9,449 nucleotides of DNA from Verrucomicrobiales bacterium (GTDB lineage Bacteria > Verrucomicrobiota > Verrucomicrobiia > Limisphaerales > UBA1096). The stretch covers positions 1-9,449 of the forward strand of contig JAPPPH010000462.1 in NCBI GenBank assembly GCA_028817635.1, in the 5' to 3' direction. The position numbers and the translations under genes are program-made. Shown here piece by piece: positions 1 to 5,941 of this stretch. Each line of letters opens with the position of its first letter. Within the stretch, counting starts at the first letter, position 1. The notes under the pieces are model-generated. The model saw nothing but the letters and a program-made list of their open reading frames with translations, had not been told where the DNA came from and ran no database searches.

Positions 1-962
1 CCAAGATGTTCTCGCAGGAATTCATGGATCTAACCGGCGGGCCGACGATGAAGTCCGCGTCGTTCACCTACGCGACCGAGGCGAGGGCATTCGCCGCGTC
101 GCTCGAAGGCAAATGCGCCGTCAAGGCCGACGGCCTTGCGCTGGGCAAGGGCGTGCTGATTTGCAACACGCCGGAAGAGGCCAACACAGCGATCGACCAG
201 ATCATGACCGACCGCGCGTTTGGCGACGCCGGCTCGAGTGTGTTGATTCAGGAATTGATCACTGGCATGGAGGTGTCGCTGCATGCGCTGTGCGACGGCA
301 AAACGGCCAAGCTGTTTCCCAGTTCGCAGGATCACAAACGCGCACTCGACGGCGACGAGGGGCTGAACACCGGCGGCATGGGCACCTACTCGCCGGTGCC
401 GTTTTTGAGCGACGAAAAACTCAACGAGATTGCCAACGGCGTGCTTGAGCCGTGGCTGGCTGGTTGTGCCGCCGAGGGCATCGACTTCCGCGGGATGCTC
501 TACCCCGGCATCATGCTCACCGACGACGGGCCAAAGGTGCTCGAGTTCAACGCGCGCTTCGGTGATCCCGAAACGCAGGTGTATCTCACGCGCCTTGAGA
601 ACGATCTTGTCGACCTGCTCGAGGCCAGCATCGACGGCACGCTTGACCAACACGAGCTGCGCTGGAGCGACCAGTCGGCTGTTTGTGTCGTGATCGCCTC
701 CGGCGGCTATCCCGGAAGCTATGATAAGGGCAAGGTCATTACCGGCATCGCCGATGCCGATGCGTTACCGGGGGTCAAGGTGTTTCACGCGGGAACCAAG
801 TTCGCCGACGGCAACGTCGTCAACGCAGGCGGCCGCGTACTCGGCGTCACCGCGCTTGGCCAAGGGCTGCAGGCCGCCCGCGATCTCGCCTACGAGGCGG
901 CGGCAAAAATTCAGTTCGAAGGCGCCTTCACCCGCAGCGACATCGCCGCCAAGGCGCTCTGA
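1..962 (+). CDS. purD: Phosphoribosylamine-glycine ligase (GARS), 5'-truncated by window edge
   Basis: Catalyses ATP-dependent ligation of glycine to 5-phosphoribosylamine, the second step of de novo purine synthesis, in the cytoplasm. The reading frame is open from base 3 and ends at TGA 960-962, giving about 319 residues. A full PurD is about 420-430, so roughly the first 100 residues (N domain) lie upstream. Visible ATP-grasp signatures in order are AVKADGLALGKGV (nucleotide-binding), LNTGGMGTYSPVPF, and LEFNARFGDPETQ, which carries the Mg/ATP-binding Glu and Asn. The C-terminal ASGGYPGSYDKGK and GGRVLGVTALG blocks are also typical. The ATG at base 6 is an internal methionine, not the start. 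The stop lies 3 bases before a 24-bp palindromic repeat shared with the convergent Rieske gene. One 12-bp repeat-like unit also lies inside the gene at 854-865. Identification is secure from motif order. Confidence 0.96.
   Translation, partial: KMFSQEFMDLTGGPTMKSASFTYATEARAFAASLEGKCAVKADGLALGKGVLICNTPEEANTAIDQIMTDRAFGDAGSSVLIQELITGMEVSLHALCDGKTAKLFPSSQDHKRALDGDEGLNTGGMGTYSPVPFLSDEKLNEIANGVLEPWLAGCAAEGIDFRGMLYPGIMLTDDGPKVLEFNARFGDPETQVYLTRLENDLVDLLEASIDGTLDQHELRWSDQSAVCVVIASGGYPGSYDKGKVITGIADADALPGVKVFHAGTKFADGNVVNAGGRVLGVTALGQGLQAARDLAYEAAAKIQFEGAFTRSDIAAKAL
854..865. repeat. Single 12-bp palindrome unit inside purD (11/12)
   Basis: The sequence is GCTTGGCCAAGG, one base off the unit GCTTGGCCAAGC. 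It is read in the A-L-G-Q frame and overlaps the T-A-L-G motif normally conserved in PurD. Part of the match is therefore explained by the protein, and this copy may be coincidental. Confidence 0.4.
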
Positions 963-965
963 CCC

Positions 966-989
966 GCTTGGCCAAGCGCTTGGCCAAGT
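966..989. repeat. Two-unit palindromic repeat between convergent purD and Rieske genes
   Basis: This is two tandem GCTTGGCCAAGC units, 23 of 24 bases matching; only the last base differs (T for C). Bases 967-988 are a perfect 22-bp palindrome that could fold into a 9-bp stem with a GCGC loop. It begins 3 bases after the purD stop and its last base is part of the Rieske stop codon, so it fills the whole gap between the genes. No T-run follows on either strand, so it is not a classical intrinsic terminator. It could still protect or end 3' ends of both transcripts. Confidence 0.9.
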
Positions 990-1321
990 CAGCGGACGAG
1001 AAAAATGTGGCCGTCGGTTTGTTCGGTTTCCAGTGGGATCAGGCTGGCACCGGTGCAGGGGCCAGCGACGCAAAGGCCGGATTTGGGTTCATAAAATGCG
1101 CCGTGCGTCTGGCAGACGAACAGGCTGCCGTCGTTGCTGAAAAACTCCCCGTCGCCGTAGTCGAGCGTGATCGGCAGATGGCGGCAGAGGTTTTCGTACG
1201 CCACGATTTCGCCCTTGAAGTTCGCCACAAACGCGTCCACCCGCATGCCATCGCGCTGAAAGGAAAAGCGCTTGGTTGTCCCCTCCGGCAGGTCCTCGAG
1301 CTTGGCGATTTTTTTTCGCAT
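989..1321 (-). CDS. Rieske-type [2Fe-2S] ferredoxin-like protein
   Basis: Small soluble Rieske-fold electron carrier of about 110 residues. The cluster ligands are visible as C46-x-H48 (CRH) and C70-x-x-H73 (CQTH), 21 residues apart. A typical downstream GLCVAGPCTGASL block closes the cluster-binding region. No signal peptide or membrane helix is present and no oxygenase catalytic domain is fused, so it is a stand-alone ferredoxin of the type that serves oxygenases or other redox enzymes; the partner is not evident. The start is taken as ATG 1321-1319, whose A is also the last base of the larE stop (TGATG), which implies translational coupling. A TTG one codon upstream is the alternative. Codons 2-5 contain a run of eight A bases. 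It is the last gene of a minus-strand run with larE and a membrane protein. Confidence 0.9.
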   Translation of the reverse strand: MRKKIAKLEDLPEGTTKRFSFQRDGMRVDAFVANFKGEIVAYENLCRHLPITLDYGDGEFFSNDGSLFVCQTHGAFYEPKSGLCVAGPCTGASLIPLETEQTDGHIFLVR

Positions 1322-2157
1322 CAACTCGTGGCCAGTTTTTCCTTTGGGATGCCTTCGTTGAGGCTGCCCCGGCGGTAGCCGCGCGTGTCGAGTGTGACTC
1401 CGGAAAATCCGGCCGCTTGAAATCGCTCGGTCACCGTTGGCAACAGTCCCTCGGCCTGAAATCGTTCCATCTCCTCGGCGCCAAGCTCCACCCGGGCCAA
1501 TGCGCCGTCCGGTTGCTCGTGGTGCCGCACGCGCACTTCACGAAAGCCGGCGTCGCGCAGCATCCCCTCGGCCTCCTCGATCATCGCCAGTTTTTCGCGC
1601 GTGACTTCCTGTCCGTAAGGGATGCGCGAACTGAGGCACGGCATCTGCGGTTTGTCCGCAGTCGGCAAACCGAGCGCGGCGGAGCAGGCGCGGATGTCGT
1701 CCTTGCTCATTTCGGCCTCCTTGAGCGGCGCACGCACCTCGAATTTTTTTGCCGCCTCGGCACCCGGCCGGTGGTCGCCGATGTCGCTCGCATTTTCGCC
1801 GTAGGCCAGCACGGCAAAACCGCCCTCGGCCGCGATCGGCTCGAGGTGGGTAAACAATTCGTGCTTGCAGTAGTAGCAGCGGTTGATCGGATTTTCGGTG
1901 TAGTCGGGGTTGGCGAATTCCTGTGTCTGCACGATGCGCAGCGGGAAGCCGTGTGCCTGTGCGATCTCGCGTGCCTCGGCCAACTCGCGGCGTGGCAGAC
2001 TAGGGGAGTCGGCGATCACCGCGAGGGCGCGCTCGCCCAGCACCCGGTGCGCCACGGCTGCCAAAAGCACGGAATCCACCCCGCCGGAATACGCCACCAG
2101 ACAGGATCCGTATCCGCGAAGAATTTTCTCCAACTGCTCGAGCTTTGCCTCGCTCAC
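1321..2157 (-). CDS. larE: LarE-family ATP-dependent sulfur transferase (PP-loop)
   Basis: 278 residues, normal for the family. LarE adenylates and then sulfurates the pyridinium dicarboxylate mononucleotide made by LarB, a step in nickel-pincer nucleotide cofactor synthesis for lactate racemase-like enzymes. The PP-loop SGGVDS is at residues 24-29, RCYYCK with C94 and C97 at 93-98, and the PCLSSRIPYG block with C174 at 173-182. C174 matches the position of the sacrificial cysteine in Lactiplantibacillus LarE. The C94-x-x-C97 plus C174 set suggests the three-cysteine, iron-sulfur-cluster type that can recycle sulfur; that is inference. The start is GTG 2157-2155; a later start would remove the PP-loop context. 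The gene sits 39 bases after the membrane-protein gene and overlaps the Rieske start by one base. No larA, larB or larC is visible. Confidence 0.88.
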   Translation of the reverse strand: MSEAKLEQLEKILRGYGSCLVAYSGGVDSVLLAAVAHRVLGERALAVIADSPSLPRRELAEAREIAQAHGFPLRIVQTQEFANPDYTENPINRCYYCKHELFTHLEPIAAEGGFAVLAYGENASDIGDHRPGAEAAKKFEVRAPLKEAEMSKDDIRACSAALGLPTADKPQMPCLSSRIPYGQEVTREKLAMIEEAEGMLRDAGFREVRVRHHEQPDGALARVELGAEEMERFQAEGLLPTVTERFQAAGFSGVTLDTRGYRRGSLNEGIPKEKLATS

Positions 2158-2196
2158 GCAGAAAAGCTGCCCCGAAGCCCGATCAAAGTCCAGCGG

Positions 2197-2574
2197 TCAG
2201 GGCGTCTCGTTTTTGTTGTTGGCCTTGGGTTCATCGTGTTCGACGTGCTTGGGAACAATGGCTCTGGACTCTTCGAACGCCTGTTCGGCGGCGTGCTCGC
2301 GGGTAGCTTTTTCCAATTCCCACATTTGATGCGAACAAATTGAACTGGGTGAATATAATCGGTTGTATCGAACTCTGGCGATCAGGAAAAAGAGGATGGG
2401 GACGACGGTGCCCCAGCCAATCGTGCCCGGAGGCCAAACGAGGCTGATGAGCACATAGCCTCCGATGAAACTGCCAAGCCAGCACGCCAACCCCTTCAGG
2501 CCAAAGCAGAGCAACAACTCTTGACGGAAGTAAACGAGTCCGGCGAGGAAGACCATGAATGCGGCACATAACAT
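2197..2574 (-). CDS. Small hypothetical membrane protein
   Basis: 125 residues; I do not recognise the family. It begins almost directly with a hydrophobic segment (about residues 1-19), followed by further hydrophobic segments at about 28-48 and 53-67, so two or three inner-membrane helices. A basic RVRYNRLY stretch follows the last helix and suggests the tail is cytoplasmic. The C-terminal half is hydrophilic and rich in Glu, Ala and Lys, ending in an acidic/Asn-Lys tail. The start is ATG 2574-2572 with no clear Shine-Dalgarno site. It is first in the minus-strand run with larE (39-base gap) and is divergent from the YjiK-like gene. Base composition is slightly more AT-rich than its neighbours. 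The hydrophobicity pattern ending in a coherent soluble tail supports a real gene, but no function can be assigned. Confidence 0.65.
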   Translation of the reverse strand: MLCAAFMVFLAGLVYFRQELLLCFGLKGLACWLGSFIGGYVLISLVWPPGTIGWGTVVPILFFLIARVRYNRLYSPSSICSHQMWELEKATREHAAEQAFEESRAIVPKHVEHDEPKANNKNETP

Positions 2575-2706
2575 GACAGGCTTTCGGGGGATATTTACTT
2601 TTGATATAAGTCAACGCAACTCAATTCGAATATCCGTCCGGGACGTTTCGTTGTATGACTTGGGTGACAGCGGGAGGATTGCGGTATAGATTGCCGCCTT
2701 TTTCGG
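2575..2706. promoter_or_regulatory. Divergent intergenic region, likely holding promoters both ways
   Basis: 132 bases between the divergent membrane-protein and YjiK-like genes, more AT-rich than the flanks. On the minus strand a TTGACT (complement of 2609-2614) resembles a -35 box, with AT-rich TATATC and TAAATA hexamers just downstream but at poor spacing. On the plus strand TATAGA at 2685-2690 resembles a -10 box, only 16 bases before the ATG, with no well-spaced -35. Only the divergent layout and AT-richness are firm. Confidence 0.35.
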
Positions 2707-3522
2707 ATGAAACCGATTTTCATGACAACGCTTCTTCTGCTTGGCCAAGCGCTTGGCCAAGCGGAGGAGTCGTTGAGCCTCGATCAGTACACGCTGGCCA
2801 AGGGGCCGATCGTCATCGAGGGGGTGAAAGCCAACGCCTCCGGGTTGGCGTACCACGCCGGGCGAGACAGCCTGTTCGTTGTGCTGGATCAGCCTCAGCG
2901 GGTGGTTGAAATCGGCTTCGACGGATCGCTTAAGCGGAAGATCGACCTGAACAAATTCAAGGATACCGAGGGCATCGTCTGGCTGGTTGACGATCATTTT
3001 GCCATCGTGGAGGAGGCCAAGTGCAACATTGTGATCGCCGAACTCGAGCCGGGCGATGGCGGGGTCAGTTGGAAAAAGGCGGACAAGCTCAAGCTCGACA
3101 TCAAGGTCAATTCACTCAACGGAATCGAGGGTCTCGCCTACGACCCGGTGGCCAAGCGTTTTTTTGCCGCACGTGAAAAAGCCTCCGCCGCCATTTTCAA
3201 GGTGTTGCCCCCGCCGCCAAACAGTGAGGCCAAGCCGACCTCCATCCTGATGACTCTGGCCGGCCGCGGGCTGAAGGATATTTCCGGCCTGCATTACGAC
3301 GCGCGCAGCGAGCGGTTGCTGATCCTCAGCCACGAATCCGCCTGCGTGGTGGAGGCCAATAAGTACGGCATAGAGAAAGGCCGCCTGTCGCTGAAGGCTG
3401 GTCGATCCGGCCTGAAGCAAACCGTGCTCAAGGCCGAGGGGGTCACGCTCGACAAACGGGGGACGCTCTACATCGTTGGCGAGCCGAACCAGTTGTTCGT
3501 CTTCGAGCCGAAATGCAAGTGA
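2707..3522 (+). CDS. Exported SdiA-regulated (YjiK-like) beta-propeller protein
   Basis: 271 residues. A short signal peptide (residues 1-19) has Lys2, a leucine-rich core and the c-region LGQALGQA, with probable cleavage after GQA before EES. The mature part resembles the SdiA-regulated/YjiK family: NASGLAYH, SLFVVLDQPQRVVEI, KDTEGIVWL, GIEGLAYD, DISGLHYD and EGVTLDKRGTLYIVGEPNQLFVF. These are the repeated G-L-A/T-Y-D and D-T-E-G-I type blades of that propeller-like fold. The family is poorly characterised; it is expected in the periplasm or on the cell surface. The signal-peptide c-region is encoded by a perfect 24-bp palindromic repeat (2739-2762). No Shine-Dalgarno site precedes ATG 2707; a second ATG at 2722 would remove Lys2. 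The stop is 3 bases from the stop of the convergent amylase gene, with no terminator between. Confidence 0.8.
   Translation: MKPIFMTTLLLLGQALGQAEESLSLDQYTLAKGPIVIEGVKANASGLAYHAGRDSLFVVLDQPQRVVEIGFDGSLKRKIDLNKFKDTEGIVWLVDDHFAIVEEAKCNIVIAELEPGDGGVSWKKADKLKLDIKVNSLNGIEGLAYDPVAKRFFAAREKASAAIFKVLPPPPNSEAKPTSILMTLAGRGLKDISGLHYDARSERLLILSHESACVVEANKYGIEKGRLSLKAGRSGLKQTVLKAEGVTLDKRGTLYIVGEPNQLFVFEPKCK
2739..2762. repeat. Perfect two-unit palindromic repeat in a signal-peptide coding region
   Basis: Exact 24-bp tandem of two GCTTGGCCAAGC units. It is read in the A-L-G-Q frame to give the last part of the signal peptide, LGQALGQA, so it supplies the probable signal peptidase site of the YjiK-like protein. 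Confidence 0.93.
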
Positions 3523-3525
3523 CGC

Positions 3526-5424
3526 TCAGTCGAGTTTCACGGCAACGCCTGAGACCGGGGTTAGTTCAAACTCCAATCTACTGTCTTCCGCCTTAAGGTT
3601 TTTTACCGCGTCAGTTTGGGAAGATTTCAACACGCTGGCTCCGTTGATGAGCCCAACTGCCAGCCGGATTGTCTGTGGTTTGTCGGAGAAATTAAACGCC
3701 ACGATCGACCGGTGGTTTTCGTGGTCACGCCGATAGGCCAGCGTCATCTTCGCGTCGTTGGCGAGGACGTATTGTAACTTGCCGCGTGACCAGTCCGGCC
3801 GATTTTTTCGGAGGGCGATCAGTTCCCGGTGAAAGTTAAACATCTCCATGTCCGGCTTCACCGGGATCGGCCTGTGCCGTCGACCGTCCGGCGCGAAGAC
3901 CTGTGGGCGGTGCTTCACGTCATCCCAAAGCAGCGGCTTGCGGCAGTCGGGGTCGTCGGCGCCCCACATGCCGAGTTCGTCCCCGCTCCAGATGTGCGGC
4001 GCGCTGGTGAAGGTGAACTGGTGCAGCAACATCATCCGCATCTCGCGCACGACTTCGGCGCCGGGTGGGCCGAGTTTGAGCTCCTTGTTGCCGCGCGCGC
4101 CCATGCGGTATTTGTACTTGTGCTTGTTTTGAAACGAGGTTCCAAAGCGTGGGCTGTCGTGGCTAGCGACGAGATTCATCAGGTTTTGGGTCAGCGCCGG
4201 GCTGTAGCCGGCGTACACACGGTTCATCTCGGCGATGAAATCGGTTGGCTTTATGCCTCCCTCCGCCTGCGCGAACAATCGCCGCGCCGGCTTGTACCAT
4301 TGGTAATGCATGACCGAGTCGAAAATGTCGCCCTGCAAAAACGGCCTCGGGTCCATCAGTTCATCAGGCCACTTGGTCCACCAAGCCTCGCCGAGCAGCA
4401 GGGCTTCGGGGTTGATTTTGCGAACGAATTTTCGGTAGTCGCGCCAGAAGCCAAGCGGCACGTGCGTGGCGACATCGAGCCGGAAACCGTCCACGCCATC
4501 CGACGGATCGCCGTCGCCGTTCGGGTCCAGCCAGCGTCGGGTGATGTTGAAGACGTGCGCCTTGACCTCCGGGTGCAGGTCGCCCTCGAAGACGTGGCCG
4601 TGGCCCTCGCGCTTGCCTGAGACGTTGACCTTTTTGAGTTCTGGCAGCGTCTTCACACCGAGCCAGCCCTTGAACTGAAATTCGTTTTCCGGCGTCGCCG
4701 GATCGTCAAAAGAGACGATGTCGTACCAGTTGCGGAACCGGCTCTTGGCCTGATTTTTCACGAGATCTTTCCACGCCCAAAATGTGTTGCCGGTGTGATT
4801 CCACGAGTAGTCGATGATTACCCGCATGTCGCGGCGGTGCAACTCGCGGATCAATTTCAGGAATAACTTGTCGGCCGCCGTCCACTTCCACGTGGTGGGA
4901 TCGACCGGATCTTCGGCGTCGATGATCGCGGTGTCGCCGGCCAGGTCCGGGCCGAACGTCCGGTCGATGTGGCGGTAGTGGCGGGCGTCGTATTTGTGCA
5001 GCGACGGCGAGTCGTTGAGCGGGTTGAAATAAATGGCGTTGATGCCGAGTTCCTGCAGGTAGTCGAGTTTGTCGAGCACCCCCTGCAGGTCGCCACCGAA
5101 GCGCCGTGCGGCGGCGAGCTTGTGAAAATGTTCGCCCTCAACCTTCGCCCATTCCTCCTGCTCGTACCAATCCTGATGCCAAGGGGTGATTTTCCAGCCG
5201 TCCGGCACGAAGCCCGGATACGAGCCCTGCATGTACTCCGGGCGGGGATCGTTGGCGGGATCGCCGTTGCGGAATCGCTCGACAAAAATCTGATACCAGA
5301 TCGCCTCCCGCGCCCACTCCGGCGGTTGGTCAAATTCTGCCGCTTGGCCGGGCGCTTGGCCAAGCGCGAACCAGACGAAGCCACAGGCCAGCCAAGTCCA
5401 TCCGCGTTTCAAAAAGGAATCCAT
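3526..5424 (-). CDS. Secreted GH13 alpha-amylase-family glucan hydrolase
   Basis: 632 residues; hydrolyses (or transglycosylates) alpha-glucosidic bonds in starch-like glucans or maltodextrins outside the cytoplasm. The signal peptide spans residues 1 to about 28: basic n-region, core WLACGFVWFA, then LGQAPGQA with probable cleavage before AEF or EF. The GH13 motifs are in order: region I DYSWNH (205-210), region II GFRLD with nucleophile D317, region III LLGEAWW with acid/base E346, and region IV VASHDSPR with H422/D423. A DPNGDGDPSDG stretch (300-310) before region II looks like a calcium-binding loop. The C-terminal ~90 residues fit the usual beta-domain. All catalytic residues are present. 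Exact specificity (amylase, neopullulanase or cyclomaltodextrinase) cannot be read. It starts 7 bases after the rfaE2-like stop, as last gene of the minus-strand run. Its signal peptide contains a degenerate palindromic repeat (5342-5365). Confidence 0.93.
   Translation of the reverse strand: MDSFLKRGWTWLACGFVWFALGQAPGQAAEFDQPPEWAREAIWYQIFVERFRNGDPANDPRPEYMQGSYPGFVPDGWKITPWHQDWYEQEEWAKVEGEHFHKLAAARRFGGDLQGVLDKLDYLQELGINAIYFNPLNDSPSLHKYDARHYRHIDRTFGPDLAGDTAIIDAEDPVDPTTWKWTAADKLFLKLIRELHRRDMRVIIDYSWNHTGNTFWAWKDLVKNQAKSRFRNWYDIVSFDDPATPENEFQFKGWLGVKTLPELKKVNVSGKREGHGHVFEGDLHPEVKAHVFNITRRWLDPNGDGDPSDGVDGFRLDVATHVPLGFWRDYRKFVRKINPEALLLGEAWWTKWPDELMDPRPFLQGDIFDSVMHYQWYKPARRLFAQAEGGIKPTDFIAEMNRVYAGYSPALTQNLMNLVASHDSPRFGTSFQNKHKYKYRMGARGNKELKLGPPGAEVVREMRMMLLHQFTFTSAPHIWSGDELGMWGADDPDCRKPLLWDDVKHRPQVFAPDGRRHRPIPVKPDMEMFNFHRELIALRKNRPDWSRGKLQYVLANDAKMTLAYRRDHENHRSIVAFNFSDKPQTIRLAVGLINGASVLKSSQTDAVKNLKAEDSRLEFELTPVSGVAVKLD
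5342..5365. repeat. Two-unit palindromic repeat (22/24) in the amylase signal peptide
   Basis: Two GCTTGGCCAAGC-type units; the plus-strand left unit has GG in place of AA at 5350-5351. On the minus strand it encodes residues 20-28 of the amylase, ALGQAPGQA. The change turns the second Leu into Pro at the signal-peptidase-proximal region, where a helix breaker is usually welcome. Confidence 0.88.
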
Positions 5425-5431
5425 TCGATGC

Positions 5432-5914
5432 TCAGTCGTTCATCCGTTCGATGATCGAGGTGGTCGACTTGCCCGGCACGAACGGGATGATTGCGATCTC
5501 TCCGCCGGCTGATTCCACCGCCTCGCGCTCGTCGGCCACCAGCGTCTCCGGCGTGTAGTCGCCACCCTTCACGTAGACGTCCGGCTTGGCCAAGCGCAGA
5601 AAATTCACCGCTCGTTTTTCAGGAAAAATGGCCACGGCGCCGACCGAGGCGAGCGCGGCCAGCACGAGCGCACGGTCGGCCTCGGCGTTGAGCGGCCGGC
5701 TTGGCCCCTTGAGTTCGCGCACCGATTGGTCGCCGTTGCAGCCGACCAACAGGACATCGCCATGCGAGGCCGCCTGTTCAAGGTAGGTCACGTGCCCGGC
5801 GTGGAGCAGATCAAAACAGCCGTTGGTTACCACCAGTCGTTTGCCGTCCCCACGGAGTTTTTCCCGCCAGGCGGGCAGTTGCTCGAGCGACAGGATTTTT
5901 TCGCGCGCACTCAT
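5432..5914 (-). CDS. rfaE2: D-glycero-beta-D-manno-heptose 1-phosphate adenylyltransferase (RfaE2/HldE C-terminal type)
   Basis: 160 residues, the usual length for the stand-alone adenylyltransferase domain. It forms ADP-heptose from heptose 1-phosphate and ATP for the LPS inner core, in the cytoplasm. The cytidylyltransferase-fold motif TNGCFDLLHAGHVTYL contains H38-A-G-H41; later come LKGPSRPLN, KPDVYVKGGDYTPE and the C-terminal GKSTTSIIERM, all typical of RfaE2. The kinase domain found in fused HldE is absent and must be encoded elsewhere. The start is taken as ATG 5914-5912, 27 bases after the ggt stop; an in-frame GTG at 5932 would add six residues of no family likeness. No clear Shine-Dalgarno site. 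A perfect 12-bp palindrome unit (5584-5595) encodes RLAK immediately before the conserved PDVYVKGGDY. Confidence 0.92.
   Translation of the reverse strand: MSAREKILSLEQLPAWREKLRGDGKRLVVTNGCFDLLHAGHVTYLEQAASHGDVLLVGCNGDQSVRELKGPSRPLNAEADRALVLAALASVGAVAIFPEKRAVNFLRLAKPDVYVKGGDYTPETLVADEREAVESAGGEIAIIPFVPGKSTTSIIERMND
5584..5595. repeat. Single perfect palindrome unit inside rfaE2
   Basis: Exact GCTTGGCCAAGC. On the minus strand it is read in the R-L-A-K frame (residues 107-110), directly before the conserved PDVYVKGGDY motif. Leu and a basic residue are common at this point in the family, so the copy is compatible with function. Confidence 0.7.
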
Positions 5915-5941
5915 CGTGGGCCAAGCGTACACGCGGTCGGC

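Noticed and set aside
30..653. 207-codon minus-strand open frame inside purD
   Set aside because: Antisense shadow of a clearly conserved gene.
966..989. Classical intrinsic terminator at the purD/Rieske palindrome
   Set aside because: The stem is strong but neither strand has a T-run after it, and the same palindrome occurs inside coding sequence.
1276..2343. 355-codon plus-strand open frame opposite larE and its neighbours
   Set aside because: It is antisense to well-supported larE and Rieske genes, shows no recognisable motif, and is expected from GC-rich third positions.
2794..2803. CTGGCCAAGG and other GGCCAAG matches (near 3005, 3151, 3229, 5700, 8573) as further repeat copies
   Set aside because: They match only 7-9 bases and are explained by frequent GCC-AAG (Ala-Lys) or CCA-AG(C/T) (Pro-Ser) codons in protein context.
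3829..4620. 263-codon plus-strand open frame inside the amylase gene
   Set aside because: Antisense shadow; the amylase strand has all four GH13 motifs.
5915..5932. GTG start for rfaE2 six codons upstream
   Set aside because: The added residues have no family likeness and derive from a GGCCAAGC-containing spacer; ATG 5914 fits the usual N-terminus.
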